Shown here: positions 8,778 to 16,860 of the stretch, in pieces
Numbering within the stretch: the first letter of the stretch is position 1
Layout of the letters: every line of letters starts with the position of its first letter
Assembly: GCF_943181415.1 (NCBI RefSeq)
Contig: NZ_CALPBZ010000001.1
Location: 248,001 to 312,000 of the forward strand
DNA from: Microbacterium sp. Marseille-Q6648
Lineage (GTDB): Bacteria; Actinomycetota; Actinomycetes; Actinomycetales; Microbacteriaceae
Reading direction: 5' to 3'
Length of the DNA: 64,000 bases
Translations under genes and position numbers: made by a program
The notes under the pieces: model-generated
The model's input: the letters and a program-made list of their open reading frames with translations, nothing else
Told to the model about the DNA's origin: nothing
The model's database searches: none

Positions 8778-10043
8778 GTGATGAACGCGCGGCGCAGCGC
8801 CCCCTGGCTCGTCGTGGCGGGCGTCCTCGTCGCCGCCGTCAGCATGCGCGGCCCCATCCTGGCCGTCACGCCCGTCCTGCGCGACATCGAGCGCGACCTC
8901 TCCATCGCGTCCTCGACGGCGGGACTGCTCACCACCGCGCCGGTGCTCATGTTCGCCGCCCTCACTCCGCTTGCCGCCGTGGCGATCCGCCGGGCAGGAG
9001 CCGAGATCGCGCTGATGGCATCGCTCGGCGGTGTGCTCATCGGCACGTTCGTGCGCGCGCTGCCGGGGTTCGGCTGGATGCTGGCCGGCATGCTCGTGAT
9101 CGGCGCGGCCATCACCATCGGGAACGTCGTCATCCCGGTGATCATCCGGCGAGAGGTCGCCCCGCCCCGCGTGGCGCTCGTGACCGCGGCCTATGCCGCG
9201 ACGGTGAACGTCGGCTCCCTCCTCACGTCGCTGCTGACGGCGCCTCTGGCCGAGATCGTCGGCTGGAACGCCGCGCTGCTGGTCTGGTCGTCGCTCACCC
9301 TCGCCGGGATACTCCTGTGGGGCGCGCACATGCGCCGCGCCGGCACCGGCGATCGGTTCTCGGGGCAGTCGGTGCCCGCCCGAGGGGGTGGAGGCGCAGC
9401 GTCCGCGGGCGGGTCGGTCGACCCCGAGACCATCACCGGTCCACTCCCGGTGATCGACGGCGGTGGTCGGTCGATGCTCCGACGGCCGGTGACGTGGCTG
9501 CTCGTCGGCGCCTTCGCCGTGCAGACGACCATGTACTACGCCCTGTCGACGTGGCTGCCGACGCTCGCGGCCGACGAGCTGGGACTCGAGCGATCGGCCG
9601 CCGGTGCGGTCGCCTCTCTCTATCAGGGCGCCGGGATCCTGGGAGCCTTCGTCGTCCCGCTGCTCGCGCGGTTCACACCGCGCTTCGTGGCGCCGAGCGT
9701 CATCTGCGCGTCCTGGCTCGTCCTCACGATCGGTCTGCTCGCGGCGCCCGAACTGCTGTGGGTCTGGCTGTCGTTCGGTGCGATCGGGCACGCCGGCGGA
9801 TTCGTCGTCATCTTCGCGGCGCTCGTCGAGGTGTCGCGCAGCGACCGCGAGGCTGCCGGGATGTCGGCTCTCGTGCAGGGGTCAGGCTACGTCGTGGCAG
9901 CCTCGGGCGGTCCGATGATGGGCGCGGTGTTCCAGCTCACCGGCGGCTGGGACGTGCCCCTGACGGTCGTCCTGGTGATGTCCGCCGTGTACTGTTCACT
10001 GCTCCTCGGCGCGGTCGCCGCGGCGCGGAGGGCAACCGCCTGA
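8778..10043 (+). CDS. MFS transporter, CynX/NimT family
   Basis: A 421-aa polytopic membrane protein with about twelve hydrophobic helices and a charged, Gly-rich central loop (about residues 193-235), the usual major facilitator plan. The N-terminus has [13 protein letters not shown], close to the pattern of cyanate/nitroimidazole (CynX/NimT) transporters, whose substrates are mostly small organic anions or amides. The substrate cannot be deduced here: there is no cyanase or carbonic anhydrase nearby. The start is GTG 8778 if the mRNA is leaderless, or ATG 8781, a difference of one residue. It converges with the exonuclease gene with 30 nt between. Confidence 0.8.
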   Translation: MMNARRSAPWLVVAGVLVAAVSMRGPILAVTPVLRDIERDLSIASSTAGLLTTAPVLMFAALTPLAAVAIRRAGAEIALMASLGGVLIGTFVRALPGFGWMLAGMLVIGAAITIGNVVIPVIIRREVAPPRVALVTAAYAATVNVGSLLTSLLTAPLAEIVGWNAALLVWSSLTLAGILLWGAHMRRAGTGDRFSGQSVPARGGGGAASAGGSVDPETITGPLPVIDGGGRSMLRRPVTWLLVGAFAVQTTMYYALSTWLPTLAADELGLERSAAGAVASLYQGAGILGAFVVPLLARFTPRFVAPSVICASWLVLTIGLLAAPELLWVWLSFGAIGHAGGFVVIFAALVEVSRSDREAAGMSALVQGSGYVVAASGGPMMGAVFQLTGGWDVPLTVVLVMSAVYCSLLLGAVAAARRATA

Positions 10044-10073
10044 CCGGCCGGTGCGGGTTGAGCGCCCGAGCGC

Positions 10074-10997
10074 TCAGGTGCGGTCGAGGGCCGCGATGAG
10101 TCGGTCCACGGCGCCACCGAGTCCCCACCGCTCGGCCAGCTTCGCGGCATCCGCACGCTGCGTCTCGTCCAGCGGGTCGAGGCGTGTTTCGAGGGTCGGC
10201 AGGTCGAGGTCGCGGACCACGTTGACGACGGTGGGGGCGACCTCGAGATAGGGCAGCGCCGCGGTGATCTTCGCCTGGAGTCCGGCCGACACGCCCTCGC
10301 CCGCCGCGGCCGCGGTGATGATGCCGTCGAGGTCGCCGTGCGCGGCCAGCAGGGTCGCCGCGGTCTTGTCGCCCACGCCGGCGACGCCGGGGAGTCCGTC
10401 GGACGAATCGCCGCGGAGCGTGGCGAAGTCGGCGTACTGGCTCGGCAGGACCCGGTACTTCGCCACGACGGCGGCGTCGGTGAGCACCTCGAGGTTGCTC
10501 ATCCCGCGCGCGGTGTAGATGACCCGCACACCTCGGGAGTCGTCGACCAGCTGGAACAGGTCGCGATCCCCGGTGACGACGTCGACGGGCATGGTCGCGC
10601 GCGTCGCGAGCGTTCCGATGACGTCGTCCGCCTCGTGGTCGGCCGCGCCGAGGACCGCGATGCCGAACGCGGCGAGCGCCTCGCGGATGACGGGCACCTG
10701 CGCCTCCAGCGGATCGGGCACCACCTCGACGTCGGGGCCGGCCTCGACCACCTCGGCGACGCGGTGGGTCTTGTACGACGGGATCAGGTCCACCCGCCAC
10801 TGCGGGCGCCAGTCGTCGTCCCAGCACGCCACCAGGTGCGTCGGCTCATACGTGGTCACGAGCTTGGCGATGATGTCGAGGAAGCCCCGCACCGCGTTGA
10901 CGGGAGTGCCGTCGGGGGAGCGGACCGTGTCGGGTACGCCGTAGAACGCGCGGAAGTACAGCGAGGCGGAGTCCAGCAGCATCAGTCGATCGGTCAC
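10074..10997 (-). CDS. 5'-3' exonuclease (FEN/Pol I N-terminal domain family)
   Basis: A stand-alone flap/5'-exonuclease of 307 aa, like the N-terminal domain of DNA polymerase I. Acidic metal-ligand motifs are present: LLDSASLYFRAFYG at the start, DHEADDVIGTLA and TGDRDLFQLV in the middle, and LRGDSSDGLPGVAGVGDKTA, the helix-hairpin-helix that grips DNA. Such proteins remove RNA primers or flaps and occur beside a full polA in many Actinobacteria. GTG 10997 gives the canonical N-terminus; a weak CAGGAT box lies 6 nt upstream. The gene converges with the MFS gene and diverges from the sialic-acid-like operon. Confidence 0.9.
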   Translation of the reverse strand: MTDRLMLLDSASLYFRAFYGVPDTVRSPDGTPVNAVRGFLDIIAKLVTTYEPTHLVACWDDDWRPQWRVDLIPSYKTHRVAEVVEAGPDVEVVPDPLEAQVPVIREALAAFGIAVLGAADHEADDVIGTLATRATMPVDVVTGDRDLFQLVDDSRGVRVIYTARGMSNLEVLTDAAVVAKYRVLPSQYADFATLRGDSSDGLPGVAGVGDKTAATLLAAHGDLDGIITAAAAGEGVSAGLQAKITAALPYLEVAPTVVNVVRDLDLPTLETRLDPLDETQRADAAKLAERWGLGGAVDRLIAALDRT

Positions 10998-11018
10998 CTG
11001 GTCATCCTGGCACGAGGC

Positions 11019-11058
11019 GTCGACGCGGCGCGGGCGGTCGACGCGGCGCGGGCGGTCG
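11019..11058. repeat. Short tandem duplication upstream of the glycan operon
   Basis: About 18 bp (GTCGACGCGGCGCGGGCG) occurs twice back to back, followed by a partial GTCGATGTCGA copy. It lies between the divergent exonuclease and glycan operon starts, in a 195-bp gap that otherwise holds only a plausible promoter region. Confidence 0.7.
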
Positions 11059-11192
11059 ATGTCGAGCGTTCACCGAAGCGTTGCCGTCCGGCCGCTCCGC
11101 GGGGGTCGTGCCGTCATGCGCGTACGTGAACGTGGAGTCGCGCACAGCCGGACCGCGTATCCAGGGCCGGCGCGAACGACAGGAAGGCGCCG

Positions 11193-12110
11193 ATGCATCG
11201 CGACGACGTCATCGCCTGGGTCGAGTCCCCCCTGCAGCTGATCGGCGCAGCCGAATGGGCTCATCTCCACCGTCGTTCCGTGCCGATCGCCGGCCGGCTG
11301 ACGGCGCAGATGGGCACGACCGCCGACGACCTCATCGACCGCGGTGCACTCTTCGGCGCCTGCGAACCGTATCTCGGCGTGCCGTGGAATGCGCTGCGCG
11401 GTCATGCTCACTGGCTGGTCGGCGACGGTTTCTCGGGGCAGTTCCGGCTCGCCGCGAGCGTCCTGCGGCCCCGGCGGATCACCTTCCTGGACGACGGGGC
11501 GAATGCGATCGCCTACGCCGACACACTCCTCGGCGACCGCGGCTACACCCGGCCCGGCATCGTCGAGGGTCGCGCGTCGGCGCTCACGGCGCCCTTCGCC
11601 CTCGACCGCGTCCTCCGCCTGGCCGCACGCGGCGGCGTGGAGCTCTTCACCGCGTTCGACCTCGGCGCGTCCCGCAGGACCCGGCTGCAAGCTCGCGGCG
11701 TGTCCGTCGCCGAGCACCGCTTCGGGTTCACCCGCGCCACCGCGAAGGGCGATCGGCTCGCCGCGGATCGAGTGATCCTCGGCTCGGCGCGACCCGTCGA
11801 CGGCCGGATGCCGCGAGACGAGTACCTCGAGTGGGTCGCTCGTATCGCCGAGCACGGCGATGCGGTGTATCTGCCTCACCGGCGCGAGCCGCAGGCTCAG
11901 CTCGCTGCCGTGGCGGGCATCGACGGCGTCGACGTCATCGAGGCCGGACTGCCCGCGGAGCTGGTGCTGGCCGGGCACTCCCGTCCCCTGGAGCTGTTCA
12001 CGCTCCCGTCCAGCACGACCACCACGCTCTCTCACGTCCTCGACGGCACCGGCTCGGTCATCCGCTCCGCGCCCCGGACGAGCCCCGTGCGCACGGCGGT
12101 GCGGCGATGA
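11193..12110 (+). CDS. Polysialyltransferase-like glycosyltransferase
   Basis: A 305-aa protein that I assign to the polysialyltransferase/GT52-like GT-B group from pattern and context. It carries an acidic DDG motif at residues 100-102 (ITFLDDGANA), a PHR near 228-230 where polysialyltransferases have an HP motif, and a Ser/Thr cluster SSTT at 273-276, in the order seen for CMP-sialate-using enzymes. There is no signal peptide or membrane helix, so it would act on the cytoplasmic face. AGGAAGG at 11181-11187 precedes the ATG. Its stop overlaps the next start by 4 nt (ATGA). Downstream genes make a CMP-activated nonulosonate, the likely donor. The acceptor is unknown. Confidence 0.7.
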   Translation: MHRDDVIAWVESPLQLIGAAEWAHLHRRSVPIAGRLTAQMGTTADDLIDRGALFGACEPYLGVPWNALRGHAHWLVGDGFSGQFRLAASVLRPRRITFLDDGANAIAYADTLLGDRGYTRPGIVEGRASALTAPFALDRVLRLAARGGVELFTAFDLGASRRTRLQARGVSVAEHRFGFTRATAKGDRLAADRVILGSARPVDGRMPRDEYLEWVARIAEHGDAVYLPHRREPQAQLAAVAGIDGVDVIEAGLPAELVLAGHSRPLELFTLPSSTTTTLSHVLDGTGSVIRSAPRTSPVRTAVRR

Positions 12111-13303
12111 GCGAGACCGTCGCGATCATCCCCGCCAGGGGCGGTTCGAAGGGCGTTCCCCGCAAGAATCTGCGCCGTGTCGGCGGCATCCCGCTCATCG
12201 CGCGGGCGATAGCCGCCGCCGCGCGCGCCGAGCATGTCGATCGTGTCGTCGTCACCACCGACGACGCCGAGATCGCGGCCGTCGCCGCCGAGTGGGGTGC
12301 CGAGCTCGTCGAGCGTCCGGAGCTGCTCTCCGGCGACACCGCCACATCCGAGAGCGCACTCCTGCACGCGCTCGACGAACTCGCCGCCCGCGGCGTTGAC
12401 GTCGGTGTCGTGGCGTTCCTGCAGGCGACTTCGCCGTTCATCGTCTCGGACGCTCTCGACGAGGCGATCCGCCTGGTGCGCTCCCGCCGCCGCGACAGCG
12501 TGTTCTCGGCCGTGCCGACCTACGGCTTCCTCTGGGAGAAGTCCGCCGCAGGCGCCGCCGCGGCCGTCAATCACGATGCCGATCACCGCCCGCGCCGGCA
12601 GGACCGTGAACCGCACTATCTCGAAACGGGCGCGTTCTACGTGCTGCGGGCGGCCGGCTTCCGCGCGACGCGCCACCGCTTCTTCGGCAGTGTCGGTGTC
12701 GTCGAGGTGCCCGAGCGCACCGCGATCGAGATCGACACCGAGAGCGAGCTCGCCGTCGCGCGCGCGCTCGCGCCCCTCATCGACGGACGGGAGCCCGTCG
12801 CCGCCGACGCCGTCGTGACCGACTTCGACGGCGTCCACACCGACGACACCGCCTCCGTCGCGCAGGACGGCACCGAATCCGTCGTGGTCAGCAGATCCGA
12901 CGGGTGGGGGGTGGCGGCGCTGCGTCGCGCCGGCATCCCCATCGCCATCCTCTCCACCGAAGTGAATCCGGTCGTCGCGGCGCGGGCCGCGAAGCTCGGC
13001 ATCCCCGCCCACCAAGGTCTCGACGACAAGCTGGGCGTGCTGCGCGACTGGTGCGACGGGCTCGGCATCCCCCTCTCACGCGTGGCCTACCTGGGCAACG
13101 ACGTCAACGACCTGGCGTGTCTGAACGCCGTCGGCTGGCCCGTCGCCGTCCCCGAGGCGCACCCGACCGTGCTCGCCGCGGCGCGCGTCGTCCTCGACCA
13201 CCGCGGCGGCCACGGCGCGGTGCGCGAGCTCGCGGAGCGCGTGCTCGACGCCCGCGCCGCGGCACCCCTCGCCACCCTTCCCACAGCTACGGAGTCCTCA
13301 TGA
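12107..13303 (+). CDS. neuA: CMP-N-acylneuraminate cytidylyltransferase fused to a KdsC-like HAD phosphatase
   Basis: A two-domain enzyme of 398 aa. Residues 1-225 are a NeuA-type cytidylyltransferase: AIIPARGGSKGVPRKN at 6-21 binds the nucleotide, and QATSPF at 106-111 and ETGAFY at 173-178 are family motifs. Residues 233-390 form a HAD phosphatase of the KdsC type with a complete catalytic set: D239-F-D241-G, a Ser in ILSTE, K308 in DDKLG, and GNDVND at 330-335. The domain order is that of vertebrate CMP-sialate synthetase, but here the HAD motifs look intact. The phosphatase may remove the phosphate of a nonulosonate-9-phosphate before activation. ATGA overlaps join it to both neighbours. 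Confidence 0.88.
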   Translation: MSETVAIIPARGGSKGVPRKNLRRVGGIPLIARAIAAAARAEHVDRVVVTTDDAEIAAVAAEWGAELVERPELLSGDTATSESALLHALDELAARGVDVGVVAFLQATSPFIVSDALDEAIRLVRSRRRDSVFSAVPTYGFLWEKSAAGAAAAVNHDADHRPRRQDREPHYLETGAFYVLRAAGFRATRHRFFGSVGVVEVPERTAIEIDTESELAVARALAPLIDGREPVAADAVVTDFDGVHTDDTASVAQDGTESVVVSRSDGWGVAALRRAGIPIAILSTEVNPVVAARAAKLGIPAHQGLDDKLGVLRDWCDGLGIPLSRVAYLGNDVNDLACLNAVGWPVAVPEAHPTVLAAARVVLDHRGGHGAVRELAERVLDARAAAPLATLPTATESS

Positions 13304-14172
13304 CCGTCACCATCGGAAACCGCGTCGTCGGCGGCGGCCGGCCCGCCTATGTCATCGCCGAGATCGGACTGAACCACAACGGCGATGTCGAGCTCGCCAA
13401 GCGCCTCATCGACGTGGCCGCCGACGCGGGCGTCGACGCGGTCAAGTTCCAGAAGCGCACCCCGGAGATCTGCACCCCCGAGCACATGCGCGGCGTGCCG
13501 CGTGAGACGCCGTGGGGCACGATGACGTACCTGCAGTACCGGCACCGCGTCGAGTTCGACCGCGACCAGTACATCGAGGTCGGCGATCACGCCACGCTGC
13601 GCGGCCTGGACTGGTTCGCCTCACCGTGGGACGTGCCGAGTGTGCACTTCCTCGAAGACCTCAACGTCGTCGCCCACAAGGTCGCCTCGGCGTCGCTCAC
13701 CGACGTCGAGCTGCTCGAAGCGCTGCGGCAGACCGGCAAGCCCGTGATCCTGTCCACCGGCATGTCGACGATCGAGCAGATCGACCGCGCCCTCGAGATC
13801 GTCGGCACCGACCGGGTCGTGCTCATGCACGCGACCTCGACGTACCCGATGGAGCCGGAGGAGGCGAACCTGCGGGTCATCCCGGTCTTGCGCGACCGCT
13901 ACCCGGGCGTCCCCGTCGGGTACTCGGGGCACGAGCGAGGCCTGCAGATCTCGGTCGCCGCCGTCGCGCTGGGCGCCGTCGCGGTCGAACGTCACATCAC
14001 CCTGGACCGCACGATGTGGGGATCCGATCACGCGGCATCCCTCGAACCGACCGGGCTGGCGCATCTCGTGCGCGACATCCGCATCGTCGAGGCGGCGATG
14101 GGCGACGGCGTCAAGCGTGTCTTCCCCGGCGAGCTGGCCCCGATGGCCAAGCTCCGGCGGGTCCCGGCGTGA
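13300..14172 (+). CDS. neuB: N-acetylneuraminate synthase-family protein lacking the SAF domain
   Basis: Condenses phosphoenolpyruvate with an N-acylated hexosamine (or its 6-phosphate) to make a nonulosonic acid. At 290 aa it covers the whole TIM barrel: AEIGLNHNGD at 20-29, VKFQKRT at 48-54, YSGH with metal-ligand His211, and VERHITLDR with His232. The C-terminal antifreeze-like SAF domain, about 60 residues that normally complete the partner's active site in the dimer, is missing; the protein ends at MAKLRRVPA. The start ATG overlaps the neuA stop and its own stop overlaps the next GTG, so translation is coupled. No NeuC epimerase is in the window. Confidence 0.88.
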   Translation: MTVTIGNRVVGGGRPAYVIAEIGLNHNGDVELAKRLIDVAADAGVDAVKFQKRTPEICTPEHMRGVPRETPWGTMTYLQYRHRVEFDRDQYIEVGDHATLRGLDWFASPWDVPSVHFLEDLNVVAHKVASASLTDVELLEALRQTGKPVILSTGMSTIEQIDRALEIVGTDRVVLMHATSTYPMEPEEANLRVIPVLRDRYPGVPVGYSGHERGLQISVAAVALGAVAVERHITLDRTMWGSDHAASLEPTGLAHLVRDIRIVEAAMGDGVKRVFPGELAPMAKLRRVPA

Positions 14173-15506
14173 CAGCCGCGGCCGACCCGCCTCGACCGCA
14201 GCACGACGAGCCCGCCCGGCTGCGGGTCGTCGCCATCGCCGACAGCGACTCGTACGTCAAATGGGCGAGCGCCCTGGTGGCTGCGATCCCGGATGCCGAG
14301 ATCGCACTCGTGCTGGTGTCCACTCCGTTGACCGTGAGCGCGGCGCAGGAGCGCGCGGCCCTCGAGGGCAGCGGGCTCGGGGCTGATCGGGTGCACCGTG
14401 TCGCATTCGCGGAGCTGTCGGCCTGGCTCGGGTTCTTCGGTCCGGATGCCGTCGTCCTCGGTGCGCGCGGGCCGCTCGTCCGGGTGCTCACGGCGCTCGT
14501 CGCCGATCTGTCACCGCGCCCGGTGATCGCGACCGGCCTGCCCGGGATCTCCCTTCCGGCGCGGCGCGCGGCCCTGATCTATCGCGCGCAGTGCGATCTG
14601 TTCATCCTGCACTCGCAGCGCGAGGTCGAGGCCTTCGGCGAGCTGTCGGACCGCGTGAGCATCCCGATGCGGTTCGCGCTGGCCCAGCTGCCCTTCGCGT
14701 CCGGGGGGATCGGCGCCGCGCCCGCCGGCGGAGGCGACCTCGTGTTCGCCGCGCAGGCGATCGTGCCGCGCGAGAAGGCGGAACGCCTCGTCGTCGCGCG
14801 CATGCTGATCGATGCCGCCGAGGCCGATCCGTCACGGCGGGTGGTGCTCAAGCTCCGTGCGGCGAAGGGCGAGCGCGAGACTCATCACGAGCGGTTCGCG
14901 TACCCGGACCTCATCGACGATCTCGGCGGCGCGCCCGCGAACCTCGTGGTCTCGTACGAGCCGATGGCGCGCGCCCTGTCGCGCGCGCAGGGCCTCGTGA
15001 CGGTGAGCTCGACCAGCGCGATCGAGGCGATCGCGCGCGGCATCCCGGTCATCGCCCTGGACACGTTCGGGGTGGGGGATCCGCTCCTGAACGGCGTGTT
15101 CACCGGCAGCGGTCTCTTCGGCGGGACGGGGGAGGTGATCGCACGGTGGTTCCGGCATCCCGATGAGGACTGGCTTCGCGAGAACTACTTCCACGAGGAG
15201 GTGTTCGACGACTGGATCGACGCCGTCGCGGGACTCGTCCACGACCGCCGTCGTGGCGACCTCGCGCCGCGCACGGCCCTGCCCGTGCGCGGCGGGCCGC
15301 TGCGGGCGGCGTGGGAGCGCAAGCGCGTGCTGGGATCCGAGGACCGAACCCTGCTGGGTTGGGTGGCGCTCGTGGTCGGGGCGCCCGCTCGGCAGGCGCT
15401 CATCCTCTTCCGACGGCTGCGGGGTCAGCAGCCGGGACCGCCCGGATCCTCGGCGCACGTCTCTTCGACGAGTGCCGTGCGCACCTCCACCACCCGCACC
15501 CCGTAG
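14169..15506 (+). CDS. DUF6716-type putative glycosyltransferase
   Basis: A 445-aa protein of the family usually found with actinobacterial sialic-acid-like genes and annotated DUF6716. The N-terminus (RVVAIADSDSYVKWA) looks like a Rossmann-type GT-B half. The second half carries VFAAQAIVPREKAER, VVLKLRAAKGE and the TVSSTSAIEAIARGIPVIALD stretch that resembles nucleotide-sugar sites in CDP-glycerol/polysaccharide transferases. No transmembrane segment is evident. GTG 14169 overlaps the neuB TGA. The last 82 nt overlap the end of the converging gene on the other strand, which is unusual; the C-terminal 27 residues are low-complexity and may not matter. The molecular function is unproven. Confidence 0.72.
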   Translation: MTAAADPPRPQHDEPARLRVVAIADSDSYVKWASALVAAIPDAEIALVLVSTPLTVSAAQERAALEGSGLGADRVHRVAFAELSAWLGFFGPDAVVLGARGPLVRVLTALVADLSPRPVIATGLPGISLPARRAALIYRAQCDLFILHSQREVEAFGELSDRVSIPMRFALAQLPFASGGIGAAPAGGGDLVFAAQAIVPREKAERLVVARMLIDAAEADPSRRVVLKLRAAKGERETHHERFAYPDLIDDLGGAPANLVVSYEPMARALSRAQGLVTVSSTSAIEAIARGIPVIALDTFGVGDPLLNGVFTGSGLFGGTGEVIARWFRHPDEDWLRENYFHEEVFDDWIDAVAGLVHDRRRGDLAPRTALPVRGGPLRAAWERKRVLGSEDRTLLGWVALVVGAPARQALILFRRLRGQQPGPPGSSAHVSSTSAVRTSTTRTP

Positions 15507-16222
15507 CCGCCGGTCGTCGCGGTGACGAACCCCGGCACATCGCGCCAGCGGCCGTCGCCGAAGTCGACCGCTGCGGCGTACTGCACGGTCACGCCGACGT
15601 CGTAGGTGCCGCGGGCGCGGTAGACGTGCGAGGTCTCGGTCGGGGTGAACTGCGCCGCGCCGGATGCCGCCCATGTCGACCCGCCGGTGCTGTGTCGCGC
15701 ACTCGTGCCGTCGCCGTGGTCGAACACGTAGCCGGACGGGGTGAAGCGGACGGTGACGTCCCAGTCCAGCAGCGTTCCCGTCAGGACCTGTTCGGATGCC
15801 GTCGCCACCAGGTTCGTCGGCATGCCGACGACGCCGAAACCGGCCGGCTCGCCCGAGAGCGTCGGACGGTCCGGGCGGAAGGACGCCAGATCGTCGACCG
15901 TCACGTCGGGGATCATCACCACCGTGTACCCGCCGCAGCGGTTCAGCGGACCGCAGTCCTCCTCCTCCGCGTCCTCGGCGGGGGCGACGGAGTCGGGCTG
16001 TGCGGCCCCTGGGGCCGTTCCCGTTCCCCCGCCCGCCGGGGGAACGCCGCCGCCGGGGTTGGCGGCGCCGCCGTTGCCAGGAACGGTTCCGCCGGCGCTG
16101 AGATCGACCTGCGACCCGGAGTTCGACACGCACGGGCCAACGAGTGTTGAGGCAGAGTCGCAGATCCCGCTGACTGCGGGGCCCAAGGTCAGCGCGACTA
16201 GGAGCAATAACGCGTCTAGCAT
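15425..16222 (-). CDS. Secreted protein with a PKD-like domain, function unknown
   Basis: A 265-aa exported protein. Residues 1-20 form a hydrophobic signal peptide; a Gly/Pro-rich linker and an acidic patch (AEDAEEED near 83-90) follow. The C-terminal half looks like a PKD/Ig-like fold: the signature FDHGDGTSARHSTGG leads to SHVYRARGTYDVGVTVQY, the H-x-Y-x(3)-G-T-Y-x-V pattern of PKD repeats. Six cysteines could form disulfides. It overlaps the upstream lipoprotein gene by 7 nt and the end of the DUF6716 gene by 82 nt. It may be an adhesion or cell-wall protein; nothing shows its partner. Confidence 0.72.
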   Translation of the reverse strand: MLDALLLLVALTLGPAVSGICDSASTLVGPCVSNSGSQVDLSAGGTVPGNGGAANPGGGVPPAGGGTGTAPGAAQPDSVAPAEDAEEEDCGPLNRCGGYTVVMIPDVTVDDLASFRPDRPTLSGEPAGFGVVGMPTNLVATASEQVLTGTLLDWDVTVRFTPSGYVFDHGDGTSARHSTGGSTWAASGAAQFTPTETSHVYRARGTYDVGVTVQYAAAVDFGDGRWRDVPGFVTATTGGYGVRVVEVRTALVEETCAEDPGGPGC

Positions 16223-16749
16223 CTGAGACTGGCTCCGCTTGATTCAATCGAGGACACTCTCAAAGTCGGCTCAGCGGTTGCGGAGCGGGATAGAAAGATC
16301 CGGAGCGGCTGGATGTCGGGCCTGTCCGCGCCCACTAGGGACGCACCGTTCTCGTCGACCACCTTCACCTGGCTGACGTCGTAACACACGTCAATGGTGA
16401 CGGACGTGTACGACTCATTTACCCCGACGGATCGAACTTCAACGACGCTGGCCGCTCCTGACTTCACATACCCCTCGGCATGCCAGTCCGAAAAGCTTCT
16501 TCGATCGCTAGCGTTGAGTTCGCCCGTCGTTAGTTCGAAGACAGGATCGAAGCTCGAAGGGTCCGATAGATCGACTTCATTCACAGCATCGACGTAGGCG
16601 CGGTAGGTCTCCTCCGCCGCCGCGAAGGCTTCCTCCTCCGATGCGAAGGCCGGGGGAGTCTCGACGGGGTCGGGAGTCGCGTCGCACGCCGTGAGCGCGG
16701 CGGTGAGCAGTCCGATCGCGAGGATCGTCGGAGCGAGGCGTGCGGTCAC
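16216..16749 (-). CDS. Hypothetical lipoprotein
   Basis: A 177-aa predicted lipoprotein: hydrophobic signal segment (about 3-20) ending in LTACD, so Cys would become the lipidated residue. An acidic helical stretch (SEEEAFAAAEETYRAYVDAVN) comes next, then a compact domain whose hydrophobic strands (SVTIDVCYDVSQVKVVDENG) suggest a fold like small secreted NTF2-type proteins. I do not recognise a specific family. Base composition is clearly lower in GC than the neighbourhood over much of 16.2-16.6 kb, with codons rare elsewhere here. TACCGT lies 6 nt before GTG 16749, the leaderless pattern. It is translationally coupled to the PKD-like gene and is probably horizontally acquired. Confidence 0.72.
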   Translation of the reverse strand: MTARLAPTILAIGLLTAALTACDATPDPVETPPAFASEEEAFAAAEETYRAYVDAVNEVDLSDPSSFDPVFELTTGELNASDRRSFSDWHAEGYVKSGAASVVEVRSVGVNESYTSVTIDVCYDVSQVKVVDENGASLVGADRPDIQPLRIFLSRSATAEPTLRVSSIESSGASLRC

Positions 16750-16755
16750 CCGACC

Positions 16756-16761
16756 ACGGTA
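16756..16761 (-). promoter_or_regulatory. -10 element of the lipoprotein/PKD pair
   Basis: TACCGT on the minus strand with a 6-nt spacer to GTG 16749. Confidence 0.45.
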
Positions 16762-16860
16762 ACCATCCCGAGCCAGCCGCGCCGCAGTTATCCACACCTC
16801 CGAGGCAGGGTGAGCGGCCCGGGGTTGGCGCAGGATGGTGTCATCCGCTCGCGAAACCGC

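Noticed and set aside
11081-12106. Long upstream extension of the neuA frame (a 740-residue frame starting at 11081)
   Set aside because: It runs antisense-in-frame through the polysialyltransferase-like gene. The ATGA overlap at 12107 and the conserved MSETVAIIPARGG start define the real gene.
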